Of a DNA stretch of 64,000 nt, positions 48,740 to 57,343 are shown in pieces. How positions within the stretch are numbered: the stretch's first letter is position 1; each line of letters opens with the position of its first letter. Below the pieces are notes generated by a model. It searched no databases and had not been told where the DNA came from. It worked only from the letters and a program-made list of their open reading frames with translations. The stretch covers positions 1-64,000 of the forward strand of contig JAGVMN010000026.1 of the NCBI GenBank assembly GCA_020053795.1, given 5' to 3'. Made by a program: the position numbers and the translations under genes. The DNA comes from Bacteroidia bacterium (GTDB lineage Bacteria > Bacteroidota > Bacteroidia > NS11-12g > UBA9320).

Positions 48740-49612
48740 ATGAACATCATTATACTTTCAGCCAACAGCAAACTCTATTCAACCAAAAGATTGGTAGAGG
48801 CGGGAGAGAAAAGAGGTCACCACATGCGGGTAGTAGATCATACTAAATGCGACCTTGTGATAGAGAGGCACAAACCATCCATCATTTATTACGGGGATGA
48901 GCTGAAGGATGTGGACGCGGTTATTCCCCGCATCGGAGCATCCGTCACCTTTTTCGGGACCGCCGTAGTGCGTCAATTCGAAATGATGAAAGCGTTCACT
49001 GCCGTTGAATCACAGGCATTAGTTCGGTCTCGCGACAAACTGAGAAGCCTTCAGATATTGGCCCGTGCCGGATTGGGATTGCCCAAAACCGTTTTCACAA
49101 ACCATTCGAGAGAAGTTGACAAGGTTATTGCAAAAGTTGGCGGTGCACCCTTGATCATCAAGTTATTGGAAGGAACGCAGGGATTAGGTGTTGTATTGGC
49201 TGAAACATTCAAAGCTGCTGAATCAGTTTTGGAAGCTTTCAACGGGCTTAAAGCCAGAGTCATCATTCAGGAGTTTATAAAAGAATCTAAAGGCTGCGAT
49301 GTGCGGGCATTTGTGGTTGACGGTCATGTGGTGGGTGCCATGAAAAGAACAGCCAAAGAAGGGGAATTTCGTTCCAATCTTCACCGTGGCGGTTCGGCTC
49401 AGTTGATAGAATTGACACAAGAGGAAGAAATTACTGCCATAAAAGCGGCCAAGGCTTTGGGTTTGGGAATTGCCGGGGTAGATATGCTCCAATCTGAAAG
49501 GGGTCCACTGATTTTGGAGGTGAACTCGTCTCCGGGACTGGAAGGAATAGAGGGTGCTACAAAAAAGAATATCGCAGGTGAAATTATCAAATATGTAGAA
49601 AAAAACGCCTGA
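48740..49612 (+). CDS. rimK: RimK-family ATP-grasp ligase (S6 glutamylation type)
   Basis: This 290-residue ATP-grasp enzyme resembles RimK, which adds glutamates to the C-terminus of ribosomal protein S6. Features are a pre-ATP-grasp N-domain ([22 protein letters not shown]), the ATP-grasp core with [21 protein letters not shown] (about 134-155), the [11 protein letters not shown] strand, the [10 protein letters not shown] loop, and the metal-binding end [14 protein letters not shown]. The acceptor could be another protein or peptide. One base separates it from the next gene. Confidence 0.88.
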   Translation: MNIIILSANSKLYSTKRLVEAGEKRGHHMRVVDHTKCDLVIERHKPSIIYYGDELKDVDAVIPRIGASVTFFGTAVVRQFEMMKAFTAVESQALVRSRDKLRSLQILARAGLGLPKTVFTNHSREVDKVIAKVGGAPLIIKLLEGTQGLGVVLAETFKAAESVLEAFNGLKARVIIQEFIKESKGCDVRAFVVDGHVVGAMKRTAKEGEFRSNLHRGGSAQLIELTQEEEITAIKAAKALGLGIAGVDMLQSERGPLILEVNSSPGLEGIEGATKKNIAGEIIKYVEKNA

Positions 49613-49613
49613 G

Positions 49614-50141
49614 ATGAGTCAGACCCTGAAGTTTGTAGGTCTTTTTTTTATATTTATGTTCACGGGAGTTTTGATTACAGGTTTGGTGATGGGATCCCTA
49701 AACACGATAAAAACATTCGAGGCAAAAACGACTCCGGATATTTGTCAGAAATACTTAACCGACACTGCTCATCTGAGACATTGGATGATTAATTTTGAAT
49801 CGTTGACCAACGCATCAGCCAACAATAATTACAAACTGACATTGAACAATGGCAAAGGGCAAAAGGGCAATTTTGATTTGGAAATACGCAGTGACAGTTC
49901 CAAACACAACCTGGTTTATGAACTTAACAACAGGGGATCAAAACTCGAGATTAATTTTAACTTTGATTCAATAAAATCCGGAACAAGACTGCTGATAGAA
50001 CACGAAGTCAAGGGGAAAGGAATAGCCAATAAATTGGTTATTGCCATGCTTCATAAATCCCTTAAGAAACAATACGAACTGGAAACAAAAAGGATTAAGG
50101 CGTTGTTGGAGCAGAGTGAAATTAATCTGATTGATGACTGA
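49614..50141 (+). CDS. Membrane-anchored SRPBCC-like protein, unknown
   Basis: This 175-residue protein has one N-terminal membrane helix (about 7-29, VGLFFIFMFTGVLITGLVMG). The outer part has helix-grip features: FEAKTTPDICQKYLTD, an HLRHWM helix, several paired strands and a long C-terminal helix ending NLIDD. This resembles START/SRPBCC lipid-binding domains, though I cannot be sure. It starts one base after the RimK-like stop, so it is probably co-translated. The TGA stop lies inside a 16 bp sequence that recurs, inverted, at 62251-62266. Confidence 0.55.
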   Translation: MSQTLKFVGLFFIFMFTGVLITGLVMGSLNTIKTFEAKTTPDICQKYLTDTAHLRHWMINFESLTNASANNNYKLTLNNGKGQKGNFDLEIRSDSSKHNLVYELNNRGSKLEINFNFDSIKSGTRLLIEHEVKGKGIANKLVIAMLHKSLKKQYELETKRIKALLEQSEINLIDD

Positions 50142-50153
50142 GCGGAGTCGAAG
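50138..50153 (+). repeat. Dispersed 16-mer, copy 1
   Basis: CTGAGCGGAGTCGAAG overlaps the stop codon of the preceding gene. Its exact reverse complement is at 62251-62266. Such sequences recur between genes in Bacteroidota genomes. Confidence 0.6.
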
Positions 50154-50206
50154 TCAGCTATCAGATGGGAAAAGGCCGTTCCTCAGCCTGACAAAACGAA
50201 TAAAAA

Positions 50207-50296
50207 AAGGCCGGTATCGCACCGCTACAACCTCCTGCCCTTGCTGTCTTCCGACCCTGGGGGATTCAAAGGGAGCAAGTCGTACCGACCCGGCTG
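50207..50296 (-). ncRNA. ffs: Signal recognition particle RNA, small bacterial type
   Basis: Read on the minus strand, the ends pair (GCCGGGTCGGTACG with CGATACCGGC). The tip of the hairpin has the SRP helix 8 signature GGGTCGGAAGACAGCA with an AGGGCAGG partner strand, the Ffh-binding region. The length of about 90 nt fits the short form without an Alu domain. A run of seven T follows (50202-50208), and a TATATTTG -7 box lies just upstream. Exact ends are approximate. Confidence 0.85.
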
Positions 50297-50304
50297 CAAA
50301 TATA
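50297..50304 (-). promoter_or_regulatory. -7 box of the SRP RNA gene
   Basis: TATATTTG on the minus strand ends one or two bases before the folded RNA, as expected for an RNA gene. No obvious -33 match was found. Confidence 0.6.
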
Positions 50305-50418
50305 GATTTTTAGACAGAAATACTGTTATTAATTGAGACATTTGAAGAACTTTTATAACCCAGAGATTGAACCATGTGGCAGTGAAAACACTGATAAAGC
50401 CATGAAGCCAGAAACATT

Positions 50419-51075
50419 ATGAATTTGCAATCATTCACCTTTAATCCTTTTAGTGAAAACACCTATGTTCTTTGGGACGAAACCATGCAATGTGCAATTG
50501 TGGACCCCGGATGTTACACCCATTCTGAGCAGCAGGAACTGCAAAATTTTATTGAAAACAACGAACTGGCCCCGGTGCTTCTGCTTCAGACACATGCCCA
50601 TATAGACCATGTTTTTGGAACCGCATTTGTATGCCGCACATGGGGTCTAAAACCACTCCTTCACAGAAATGAAAAATTGGTTTATGATTCTGCAACCATA
50701 GTTGGGATGCAATACGGCGTACCCATCACAGACTTGCCCAAAGCCGACTACATTTTGGAAGAAGAAAAGAATGTTTCTTTTGGCCATTCTACTTTGCAAG
50801 TTCTTTTCACTCCCGGCCATTCACCCGGTTCGGTTTGCTTTTTTAATGAAAAGGACAGAGTAGTACTGGCCGGTGATGTCTTGTTTTTGGGAAGCATAGG
50901 TCGAACAGATTTACCCGGTGGTGATTACCAAACCCTTATCAATTCTATCAAAACAAAGTTGCTTCCATTAGGCGATGAAGTGACCGTTTACAGCGGTCAT
51001 GGGCCAAAAACCAAAATCGTTTTCGAAAAGTTGCACAATCCGTTTTTGAATGAATCACGTCGTTACGGAGAGTGA
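50419..51075 (+). CDS. MBL-fold metal-dependent hydrolase, glyoxalase II-like
   Basis: This 218-residue metallo-beta-lactamase-fold protein has a complete metal site: THAHIDH (58-64) with H59, H61, D63 and H64, PGHSPG for the next His, AGDVLF for the bridging Asp and SGHGP for the final His. The compact size and GSIGRTDLPGG segment fit the small glyoxalase II-like group common in bacteria. The actual thioester or ester substrate is unknown. It converges with a DoxX gene with a gap of 4 bp. Confidence 0.9.
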   Translation: MNLQSFTFNPFSENTYVLWDETMQCAIVDPGCYTHSEQQELQNFIENNELAPVLLLQTHAHIDHVFGTAFVCRTWGLKPLLHRNEKLVYDSATIVGMQYGVPITDLPKADYILEEEKNVSFGHSTLQVLFTPGHSPGSVCFFNEKDRVVLAGDVLFLGSIGRTDLPGGDYQTLINSIKTKLLPLGDEVTVYSGHGPKTKIVFEKLHNPFLNESRRYGE

Positions 51076-51079
51076 ATTT

Positions 51080-51475
51080 TCAACCGGCCTTTTGTATGCT
51101 CTTAAATGCCTTTCGGGCATCTTTTCTGTAGATCCAAAGTATCAGAGTACAACATACAAAGACAATGACGGCCAAGCCGAACAACAACCCATTGTCGCCC
51201 ATCACTTCAAGACCAATGACCTTGAAATGAGCATGCAATGCCCCTGAAATTACGGCAAGTCCACCGACAGCACCAAGCCAAACTGTTTTTCGGAAAATCA
51301 GGAATATGGCAATTACAAGTTCGGCCATTCCTGTACCGATTCTTCCCCAGGGTTCCATATTCATGGCTGTAAAAACATAAATGCTTTCAGCAATTCCGCT
51401 GAATTTAAAAAACAGCATTTGAATCAGAATCAATGCTGTTATCCAACGAAGAATTATTGACAACTTTTCTTTCAT
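51080..51475 (-). CDS. DoxX-like membrane protein
   Basis: This 131-residue protein has four hydrophobic spans (about 7-23, 45-63, 65-82, 95-115). The first loop has the FFKFSGIAES segment, which matches the DoxX family's 'K(F/L)xGxxE' area. DoxX proteins are small quinone-linked or uncharacterised membrane proteins. It diverges from mtaB, whose start is 122 bp away. Confidence 0.7.
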   Translation of the reverse strand: MKEKLSIILRWITALILIQMLFFKFSGIAESIYVFTAMNMEPWGRIGTGMAELVIAIFLIFRKTVWLGAVGGLAVISGALHAHFKVIGLEVMGDNGLLFGLAVIVFVCCTLILWIYRKDARKAFKSIQKAG

Positions 51476-51581
51476 TAAAAAATTTATCCGAAAATAGAGA
51501 AAGTAATTCGAGTTTCAAAAGGCATTGTTGTATCATTATACGACAGGCAGATGTTCTGTATCAACTTGCTTTCGGAATATA

Positions 51582-51589
51582 TATATTTG
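51582..51589 (+). promoter_or_regulatory. -7 box for mtaB
   Basis: TATATTTG is an exact TAnnTTTG match, eight bases before ATG 51598. It lies inside the 55-codon upstream extension of the frame, so supports the shorter start. A TTG 16 bp upstream could be the -33. Confidence 0.55.
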
Positions 51590-51597
51590 CCCCAGGA

Positions 51598-52917
51598 ATG
51601 CAGAAATCAGTAGCCTTTTATACCTTGGGATGCAAATTAAACTTTGCCGAAACCTCAACTATCGGCAGGCAAATGACCGAACATGGGTTAATAAAAAAGG
51701 AGTTTACACAAGGAGCGGATATTTATTTGATCAATACTTGCTCCGTCACCGATAATGCAGATAAAAAGTGTCGTAAAGTAGTGAAGGAAGCCTTGAAGTA
51801 TAATAAATCGGCATTCATAGTGGTGGTGGGTTGCTACGCACAGTTGAAACCCAAAGAAATTGCAGGAATCGAGGGCGTGGATTTGGTTTTGGGGGCCGCC
51901 GAAAAATTTAATCTAATCCAACATCTTGGCCAGGCTGCAAAACTTCCTTCAGCAAAAATATTCAATCAGAACATCAAGGAGACCAACATATTTGTGCCTG
52001 GATTTTCAGTGGGCGACCGAACCCGATCTTTTATGAAAATACAGGATGGTTGCGATTATTTCTGTTCTTTTTGTACCATTCCGTTGGCCAGAGGCGAAAG
52101 CAGAAGTGCTCTCATTGCTGACACAACGGCTTTGGCACGAAGAGTAGCTGAAACCGGAGTAAAGGAAGTCGTTTTAACAGGAGTAAACATTGGCGATTTT
52201 GGCTCACAGAGAGGCGAAACGTTTATAGATCTGATACGAGATCTTGATGAAATTGAGGGTATCGAACGGTATAGAATATCCTCCATAGAACCCAATTTGC
52301 TCAGTGATGAAGTGATTGAATTTGTGAGTAAATCCCGAAAGTTTGTGCCGCATTTCCATATTCCTCTGCAGAGCGGGTCCGATAAAATTCTTAAACTCAT
52401 GCGTCGCCGTTACAATAGGGAACTTTATGCAAACAGGGTTGCCCGCATCAAATATTTGATGCCAAATGCGGCCATTGGAGTGGATGTCATCGTAGGGTTT
52501 CCACAGGAAGAGGAGGAAGATTTTTTGGAAACGTACGATTTTATAAGAGAATTGAATATTAGTTATCTTCATGTATTCCCATATTCTGAAAGGGCCAACA
52601 CCACCGCAAGAAAAATGACCGGCAAGGTGCATGAAACCGTCAAAAACCAACGCAGCAAAATGCTCCGGATTCTGTCGGAGAAAAAACGGCGAAGTTTCTA
52701 TGAGGAAAATATGGGTGAAGCTTTGACGGTGCTTTTCGAGGGTGAACAAAGCCATGGAAGTATTTTTGGCTTCACCGAAAACTATATCAAAGTAGAAATG
52801 CCTTATGACCCGCTGTTGGTTAACGAACTGGTGAAGGTGCAATTAGAGAGCATTAATGAGAATGGTTGCGTAAATGGGTTGGAAGTTGAAGGGGATTTGG
52901 CTTTAAGGGTTAGTTAG
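51598..52917 (+). CDS. mtaB: tRNA (t6A37) methylthiotransferase MtaB
   Basis: This 439-residue radical-SAM enzyme adds a methylthio group to t6A37 in tRNAs reading ANN codons. The N-terminal domain has the three cluster cysteines C12 (TLGCKLN), C48 (NTCSVT) and C79 (VGCYAQ). The radical SAM motif is C152-x3-C156-x2-C159 (GCDYFCSFC). A C-terminal TRAM-like part follows. 'GCKLN' marks the MtaB branch rather than MiaB. The frame is open 55 codons further upstream to 51433, but that part overlaps the divergent DoxX gene and a -7 box and is not conserved. Confidence 0.93.
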   Translation: MQKSVAFYTLGCKLNFAETSTIGRQMTEHGLIKKEFTQGADIYLINTCSVTDNADKKCRKVVKEALKYNKSAFIVVVGCYAQLKPKEIAGIEGVDLVLGAAEKFNLIQHLGQAAKLPSAKIFNQNIKETNIFVPGFSVGDRTRSFMKIQDGCDYFCSFCTIPLARGESRSALIADTTALARRVAETGVKEVVLTGVNIGDFGSQRGETFIDLIRDLDEIEGIERYRISSIEPNLLSDEVIEFVSKSRKFVPHFHIPLQSGSDKILKLMRRRYNRELYANRVARIKYLMPNAAIGVDVIVGFPQEEEEDFLETYDFIRELNISYLHVFPYSERANTTARKMTGKVHETVKNQRSKMLRILSEKKRRSFYEENMGEALTVLFEGEQSHGSIFGFTENYIKVEMPYDPLLVNELVKVQLESINENGCVNGLEVEGDLALRVS

Positions 52918-52978
52918 TCCAATTTCAGTTGCGGTAGTTTTCAGATGTTTCTGCCTGACATCAAAACCAAATGGATGT

Positions 52979-53125
52979 TTACTTTTCTTCATTAATATGA
53001 TTATACGGACAATGCCTGCAATTCGAACCGCAACAGTAGCCCCTTTTAAGAAGGTATTCGCGTGTGAAAACAACCAAAGTCCCTTCGTAGTAAAAGTCCG
53101 GAAGTTCTCTGTCTTTGAGTTGATC
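52979..53125 (-). CDS. DUF5522 small Cys-rich protein
   Basis: This 48-residue protein starts at the ATG ending at 53125 (MDQLKDRELPDFYYEG). The end contains the family motif VVFTREYLLKRGYCCGSNCRHCPY with four Cys in CC-x3-C-x2-C, a likely metal or Fe-S site. A longer frame reaching 53260 overlaps the preceding epimerase gene and has no conserved content, so the short form is chosen. It follows that gene by 19 bp on the same strand. The function of DUF5522 is unknown. Confidence 0.75.
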   Translation of the reverse strand, partial: DQLKDRELPDFYYEGTLVVFTREYLLKRGYCCGSNCRHCPYNHINEEK

Positions 53126-53144
53126 CATGAATATATGCCTGATC

Positions 53145-54074
53145 TTAATTTTTCTCAGGTATTTGTTTGGTGATTTGTATAATGCCCTGTTTATAAGATG
53201 TCGTTTTAAAATCGAAATGCTTGTCAAACTTACTGCAATCAAACAGATAGTCATTCTCAAACTGATATATCATCTCACTGAATTCTGAGATTACGGGGTT
53301 AAAGATTCCAGCCATAGTTAGCATCCATCTTTTAAGAACAATATAGTCAGGGTCAATGTCAAAAATTTCCGAAAAAAGGTTGATGAATTCTTCTCCGCTC
53401 ATCACATTTTTATCTGTTGGCAAATGCCATATCTGATTATAAGATGATGGGGTATTTCCGAGAAGGGCAGTAGCCGATCCCGCATCCCGGGTATAAGTGA
53501 AGGAGTGTTTCACCTGGTCATTAATCAACCATTGGGCTCTCTTGTTTCTAATCAAATTTCGTAAAATGAGCAAGTTGATAAAACTCTTGCGGGCATTCGG
53601 GCCATAATAATCAGCACAACGTGCAATGAGTACTCTTAGTTTTCCGGATTCAACCAAGTCCATTAGATTGTCAACCATTCTCGCTCTCAAAAGGCCTTTT
53701 TCACTGTTTGGGTTCATTGGTGTTTCTTCTGTCATCCATCCCTGAACCCTACCATACATATAAACGTTGTCAAAAAATACCAGACTTGCATTGGTTTGAA
53801 AACAAGCCTCGGCCACGTTTTGGATAATTAAAGGCCAATCTCTTTGCCATATTTCGAGGTTGTATCTTAGGCCAACGGTAAGATAAACAACCTCAGACCC
53901 CTCAACTGCTGCCATTGTTTGTGCAAAGTCTGTTAGGTCTGCTACAAAAAGCTCGTCACCAGGGTTAACCGGCAAAGGGTTACGGCTGACCAACCTTATT
54001 TCAGAAGTATATTGAGTTAAACTTCCGGCCAGTTCTGTGGCTATAATGCCATTAGCTCCTAAAATGGTTTGCAT
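53145..54074 (-). CDS. NAD-dependent epimerase/dehydratase family protein
   Basis: This 309-residue extended SDR-like protein has a nucleotide-binding start TILGANGIIATELA, a variant of GxxGxxG with Ala at the third Gly. VYLTVGLRYN and an FFDNVYMYGRVQG segment follow, where Tyr of the YxxxK motif is present but the Lys position is not, so oxidoreductase activity may be altered or lost. Later it has RCADYYGPNARKSF and a C-terminal substrate part. The product is a nucleotide sugar or other metabolite enzyme, or a binding protein. Confidence 0.75.
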   Translation of the reverse strand: MQTILGANGIIATELAGSLTQYTSEIRLVSRNPLPVNPGDELFVADLTDFAQTMAAVEGSEVVYLTVGLRYNLEIWQRDWPLIIQNVAEACFQTNASLVFFDNVYMYGRVQGWMTEETPMNPNSEKGLLRARMVDNLMDLVESGKLRVLIARCADYYGPNARKSFINLLILRNLIRNKRAQWLINDQVKHSFTYTRDAGSATALLGNTPSSYNQIWHLPTDKNVMSGEEFINLFSEIFDIDPDYIVLKRWMLTMAGIFNPVISEFSEMIYQFENDYLFDCSKFDKHFDFKTTSYKQGIIQITKQIPEKN

Positions 54075-54230
54075 TAAATTATTTTGATGGGCGAAAATAA
54101 GGTTAAAAAGCTTTTGACGAATTGAAGTTGAAATTGAGATAACAGAAATTAGGGTTTTGCCAGGTTAGTATCAGGTGAAAGATGAATGAATGCAATTACA
54201 AAAGTTAAAAATAAGAATTTAAGCCTATCG

Positions 54231-55469
54231 CTATTCATCCCTCAAAGCATCCACTGGCTTAATGCGAACCGCCCTTTGGGCCGGAAGAATTCCGGCTAAT
54301 ACGCCACAAACAACTAAAATGACCAATGAAGTAAAAGCCGTTTTTAATGCCACTTCCGGATTTTGAAAAAACTGACTGCCAATGCCCATTGAACTGACCG
54401 CCGCCAATAACCAAATGCCTAAAACCATGCCCAGATAGCCAGCCAATGTGGTTAGGGTAACGGATTCCAAAATAACCTGAATAATGATGGACCATGGTTT
54501 TGCCCCTATTGCCCTTTTAATCCCAAATTCCTTAGTACGTTCTTTGATCACCACCAACATAATATTACTCACTCCGATGACCCCTGCCAGCAAAGTCATC
54601 AATCCCACAAACCAAGCCACAAAGTTTACCGCTTTGAAAACCATTTCCATGCTCGAAAATTTCTCATCGGCATTGAAACTTCCAAAGGCCCGGTCATCAT
54701 CCGGATGAACCTGATACTTTCGGGCTAATACCGTTCGGATCTTTGATTCTACCACTGCTCCACTTGAGTTTGGCCTACAAGTTAAAGCGAACCATCCGAT
54801 TTCATTACCCATATTAAAAGCTCTCTGAAAGGTGGAAAAAGGTATGAAAATAGTCTGTTCATCCCTTTCGGCCTGATCACCTGATTTTTTCGTATGAAAC
54901 TTACCTACCACCTGAAAATATACCCCATTAATTTTAATGTTTTTTCCAAGACAGGTTTCTCCCTCAAAGAGCACATCGGCCACTCTTTTACCGATAATGG
55001 CTATCTTTCTACTGAGATCTATGTCGTTGTTGTTGATGAATCGGCCGGTGTCTATAAATACCTGATTGATCAATTGAATTTCGGGGTAATCGCCGTTAAC
55101 AGAAAAGGCTCCGGTCTTATTGTTATATGTGACATTGTTGCCACCCATATAGCCACCCAATTGATTTCGAGGAGCCATCACATCAATTTCAGGCACCATG
55201 CGTCGCAGAAAATCTATATCAGCATTTTCGAAACTCATTCTTCGCCCTTTGGGCAAACCCTTATATGGCATAGAGGTAGCCTGTCCCCATAGATACACGC
55301 TGTTGGTTGCGAAACCGGTAAACATTCCCCGAACACCATTTTCCAATCCGCGACCTGAACCCAAAACAATCATGAGCATCAGCATGCCCCAACCCACGCC
55401 AAATGCCGTAAGGAAAGTTCGCAAAAGGTTTTTCCTCAGAGTATGATATATTTCGTTGATGCGATCCAA
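54231..55469 (-). CDS. MacB-like ABC transporter permease
   Basis: This 412-residue permease has one N-terminal span (LLRTFLTAFGVGWGMLMLMIV), a long periplasmic MacB-PCD-type domain (about 45-270, with GNNVTYNN and NGVYFQVVGKF) and three C-terminal spans (about 285-310, 330-358, 378-402). VIKERTKEFGIKRAIGAKPW is the family's coupling-helix motif. It exports or relays unknown substrates such as peptides or lipoproteins. No ATPase gene is adjacent, so its partner must be elsewhere. Confidence 0.87.
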   Translation of the reverse strand: MDRINEIYHTLRKNLLRTFLTAFGVGWGMLMLMIVLGSGRGLENGVRGMFTGFATNSVYLWGQATSMPYKGLPKGRRMSFENADIDFLRRMVPEIDVMAPRNQLGGYMGGNNVTYNNKTGAFSVNGDYPEIQLINQVFIDTGRFINNNDIDLSRKIAIIGKRVADVLFEGETCLGKNIKINGVYFQVVGKFHTKKSGDQAERDEQTIFIPFSTFQRAFNMGNEIGWFALTCRPNSSGAVVESKIRTVLARKYQVHPDDDRAFGSFNADEKFSSMEMVFKAVNFVAWFVGLMTLLAGVIGVSNIMLVVIKERTKEFGIKRAIGAKPWSIIIQVILESVTLTTLAGYLGMVLGIWLLAAVSSMGIGSQFFQNPEVALKTAFTSLVILVVCGVLAGILPAQRAVRIKPVDALRDE

Positions 55470-55835
55470 AGCGGGCGTAAATGTACTTCGTCGGAAAATT
55501 AATCAGAATGGTTCTCGACCAACGTGATTGCTGTTTTGTTGTATTTTCTTAAACCATCAGCTTATTCCGGAGAATATTTAAACCCATTTTCATGTTGGTG
55601 TCATCTGTTTCAGAGGAATAAAGTACAGATTGATGAAAAGAAAATCGCTTCTGCCCATATTTATTAATGGTCTGATGTTCTATGTGGAATCTAGTGCAAA
55701 TACCAGACCGTAAAAAAGAGCATGATTGGAATCTTTGTGTGTTTCATCCCGACCATCAATGTTATTTACTTTCAGGCTGAAATACCCCGGTGCATCTTAG
55801 TATTTAAGGACAAACAAAAAATAATGAGTTGAATT
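55470..55835. other. Intergenic stretch, no gene
   Basis: This is about 365 bp between two minus-strand genes. The only signal is a weak -7-like TACATTTA (minus, 55478-55485) close to the MacB-like start. Confidence 0.35.
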
Positions 55836-57083
55836 TTAAACATTCACAGCCGTCAGTTTCTCGGCGTAATATTCACCTGCTTTCAGTTTGGTGGAAATTT
55901 CCTTGAAAGCCTGTATGGTTTCGGCCACATCTTTCAGTGTGTGAACCGCAGTCGGGATCAATCGGAGCATGATAACACCTTTTGGGACAACCGGATACAT
56001 CACTATCGAACAAAAGATGTGATAATTTTCCCTGAGATCGAAAGTGAGGTTGGCGGCTTCTGCCACAGTACCACTCAAAATTACAGGGGTAACCGGAGAT
56101 CGGGTAGTGCCGAGATTAAATCCCGCTTCGCGAAGACCACTTTGAAGAGCATTGACAATTTTCCAGAGATTTGCCTTCAATTCCGGACGTGTCTTTAGAA
56201 GCTCGAGTCTCTTTATTGCACCTACAACCAAAGGCATGGGTAGTGACTTCGCAAAAATCTGAGACCGCATATTGTATCTCAGGTAGTCAATTACATTCTT
56301 GTCCGAACTGATGAATGCCCCGATGCTTGCCATAGATTTGGCAAAGGTGGAGAAGTAAATGTCTATACCTTCCTGAACGTCTTGCTCTTCACCCGTTCCC
56401 GCACCTGTCTTACCCATAGTGCCAAAGCCATGGGCATCGTCCACCATCAATCTGAAATTATATTTCTTTTTCAGGTCAACAATCCCTTTCAGGTCACCCT
56501 GATTTCCACTCATTCCAAATACTCCTTCGGTGATCACAAGTATGGCACCCCCTGTTTCTGTAGCCATTTTGGTGGCTCGGCTCAATTGCTTTTCGAGGTT
56601 TTCCATGTTGTTGTGGGCATAGACGAATCTCTTGCCCTGATGTAAACGAACGCCATCAATAATGCAGGCATGTGATTCGGCATCGTAAACTATAATGTCA
56701 CGTCTGTCAACAAGGGCATCTATGGCAGACAAAATTCCCTGATAACCGAAATTCAGCAGAATGGTGTCCTCCTTATGTTCGAATTCTGAAAGTTCTTTTT
56801 CGAGTTGTTCGTGCAGGTCGGAGTTTCCGCTCATCATTCGGGCACCCATGGGGTATGCCAGACCATATTGGGCTGAAGCATCGGCATCGGCTTTCCGCAC
56901 CTCGGGGTGGTTGGCCAGGCCTATATAATTGTTAAGGCTCCAGGTGAGTCTTTCTTTTCCTCGGAACATCATTCTTGGAGCAATTTCTCCTTCCAGTTTT
57001 GGAAAGGTAAAATACCCGTGGGCTTCTTTGGCATGCATTCCCAAAGGCCCCATGTTCTTCACAATTTTCTCAAAAAGATCCAT
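55836..57083 (-). CDS. AOS-family PLP enzyme (SPT/cysteate acyltransferase/KBL type)
   Basis: This 415-residue alpha-oxoamine synthase-family enzyme condenses an acyl thioester with an amino acid. It has the PLP-stacking His in DAESHACIIDG (H138), VDDAHGFG (D215-H218) and the Schiff-base lysine K249 in STFAKSMASIG. In Bacteroidota this subgroup includes serine palmitoyltransferase-like and cysteate acyltransferase enzymes for sphingolipid or sulfonolipid head groups, and glycine C-acetyltransferase; I cannot decide between them. The frame extends 14 codons to 57125, but the promoter lies there, and MDLFEKIVKNMGPLG is the conserved start. Confidence 0.85.
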   Translation of the reverse strand: MDLFEKIVKNMGPLGMHAKEAHGYFTFPKLEGEIAPRMMFRGKERLTWSLNNYIGLANHPEVRKADADASAQYGLAYPMGARMMSGNSDLHEQLEKELSEFEHKEDTILLNFGYQGILSAIDALVDRRDIIVYDAESHACIIDGVRLHQGKRFVYAHNNMENLEKQLSRATKMATETGGAILVITEGVFGMSGNQGDLKGIVDLKKKYNFRLMVDDAHGFGTMGKTGAGTGEEQDVQEGIDIYFSTFAKSMASIGAFISSDKNVIDYLRYNMRSQIFAKSLPMPLVVGAIKRLELLKTRPELKANLWKIVNALQSGLREAGFNLGTTRSPVTPVILSGTVAEAANLTFDLRENYHIFCSIVMYPVVPKGVIMLRLIPTAVHTLKDVAETIQAFKEISTKLKAGEYYAEKLTAVNV

Positions 57084-57098
57084 TTCTAAAATTTTCGG

Positions 57099-57130
57099 CA
57101 AAAGTAGATAAAGGGAATTAGGCAATCAAG
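57099..57130 (-). promoter_or_regulatory. Promoter of the AOS-family gene
   Basis: On the minus strand: CTTG (57127-57130), exactly 20 bp, then TACTTTTG (57099-57106). It is 15 bp before ATG 57083 and supports that start. Confidence 0.72.
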
Positions 57131-57343
57131 TGACAATATCCTAAAGAATTCAGAAATTGTCCATGCCAGATTGAAATTGGGTTTGATGTTAGAGAATTGA
57201 TATGGCTGCTTCCCAATATACAAGATGTTTTAATGACTTTCCTTTAAGTGCTTTCTTTTTTCTTGATGTTGGGAAATGGTACATTGGCATTTTGTGTCCA
57301 CAATTCTCCGTGCCTCCGTGAGAAAAAAAACCGTCAAATTTCT

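Noticed and set aside
50131-50313. Open frame over the SRP RNA
   Set aside because: The region folds as SRP RNA on the opposite strand and the peptide has no recognisable features.
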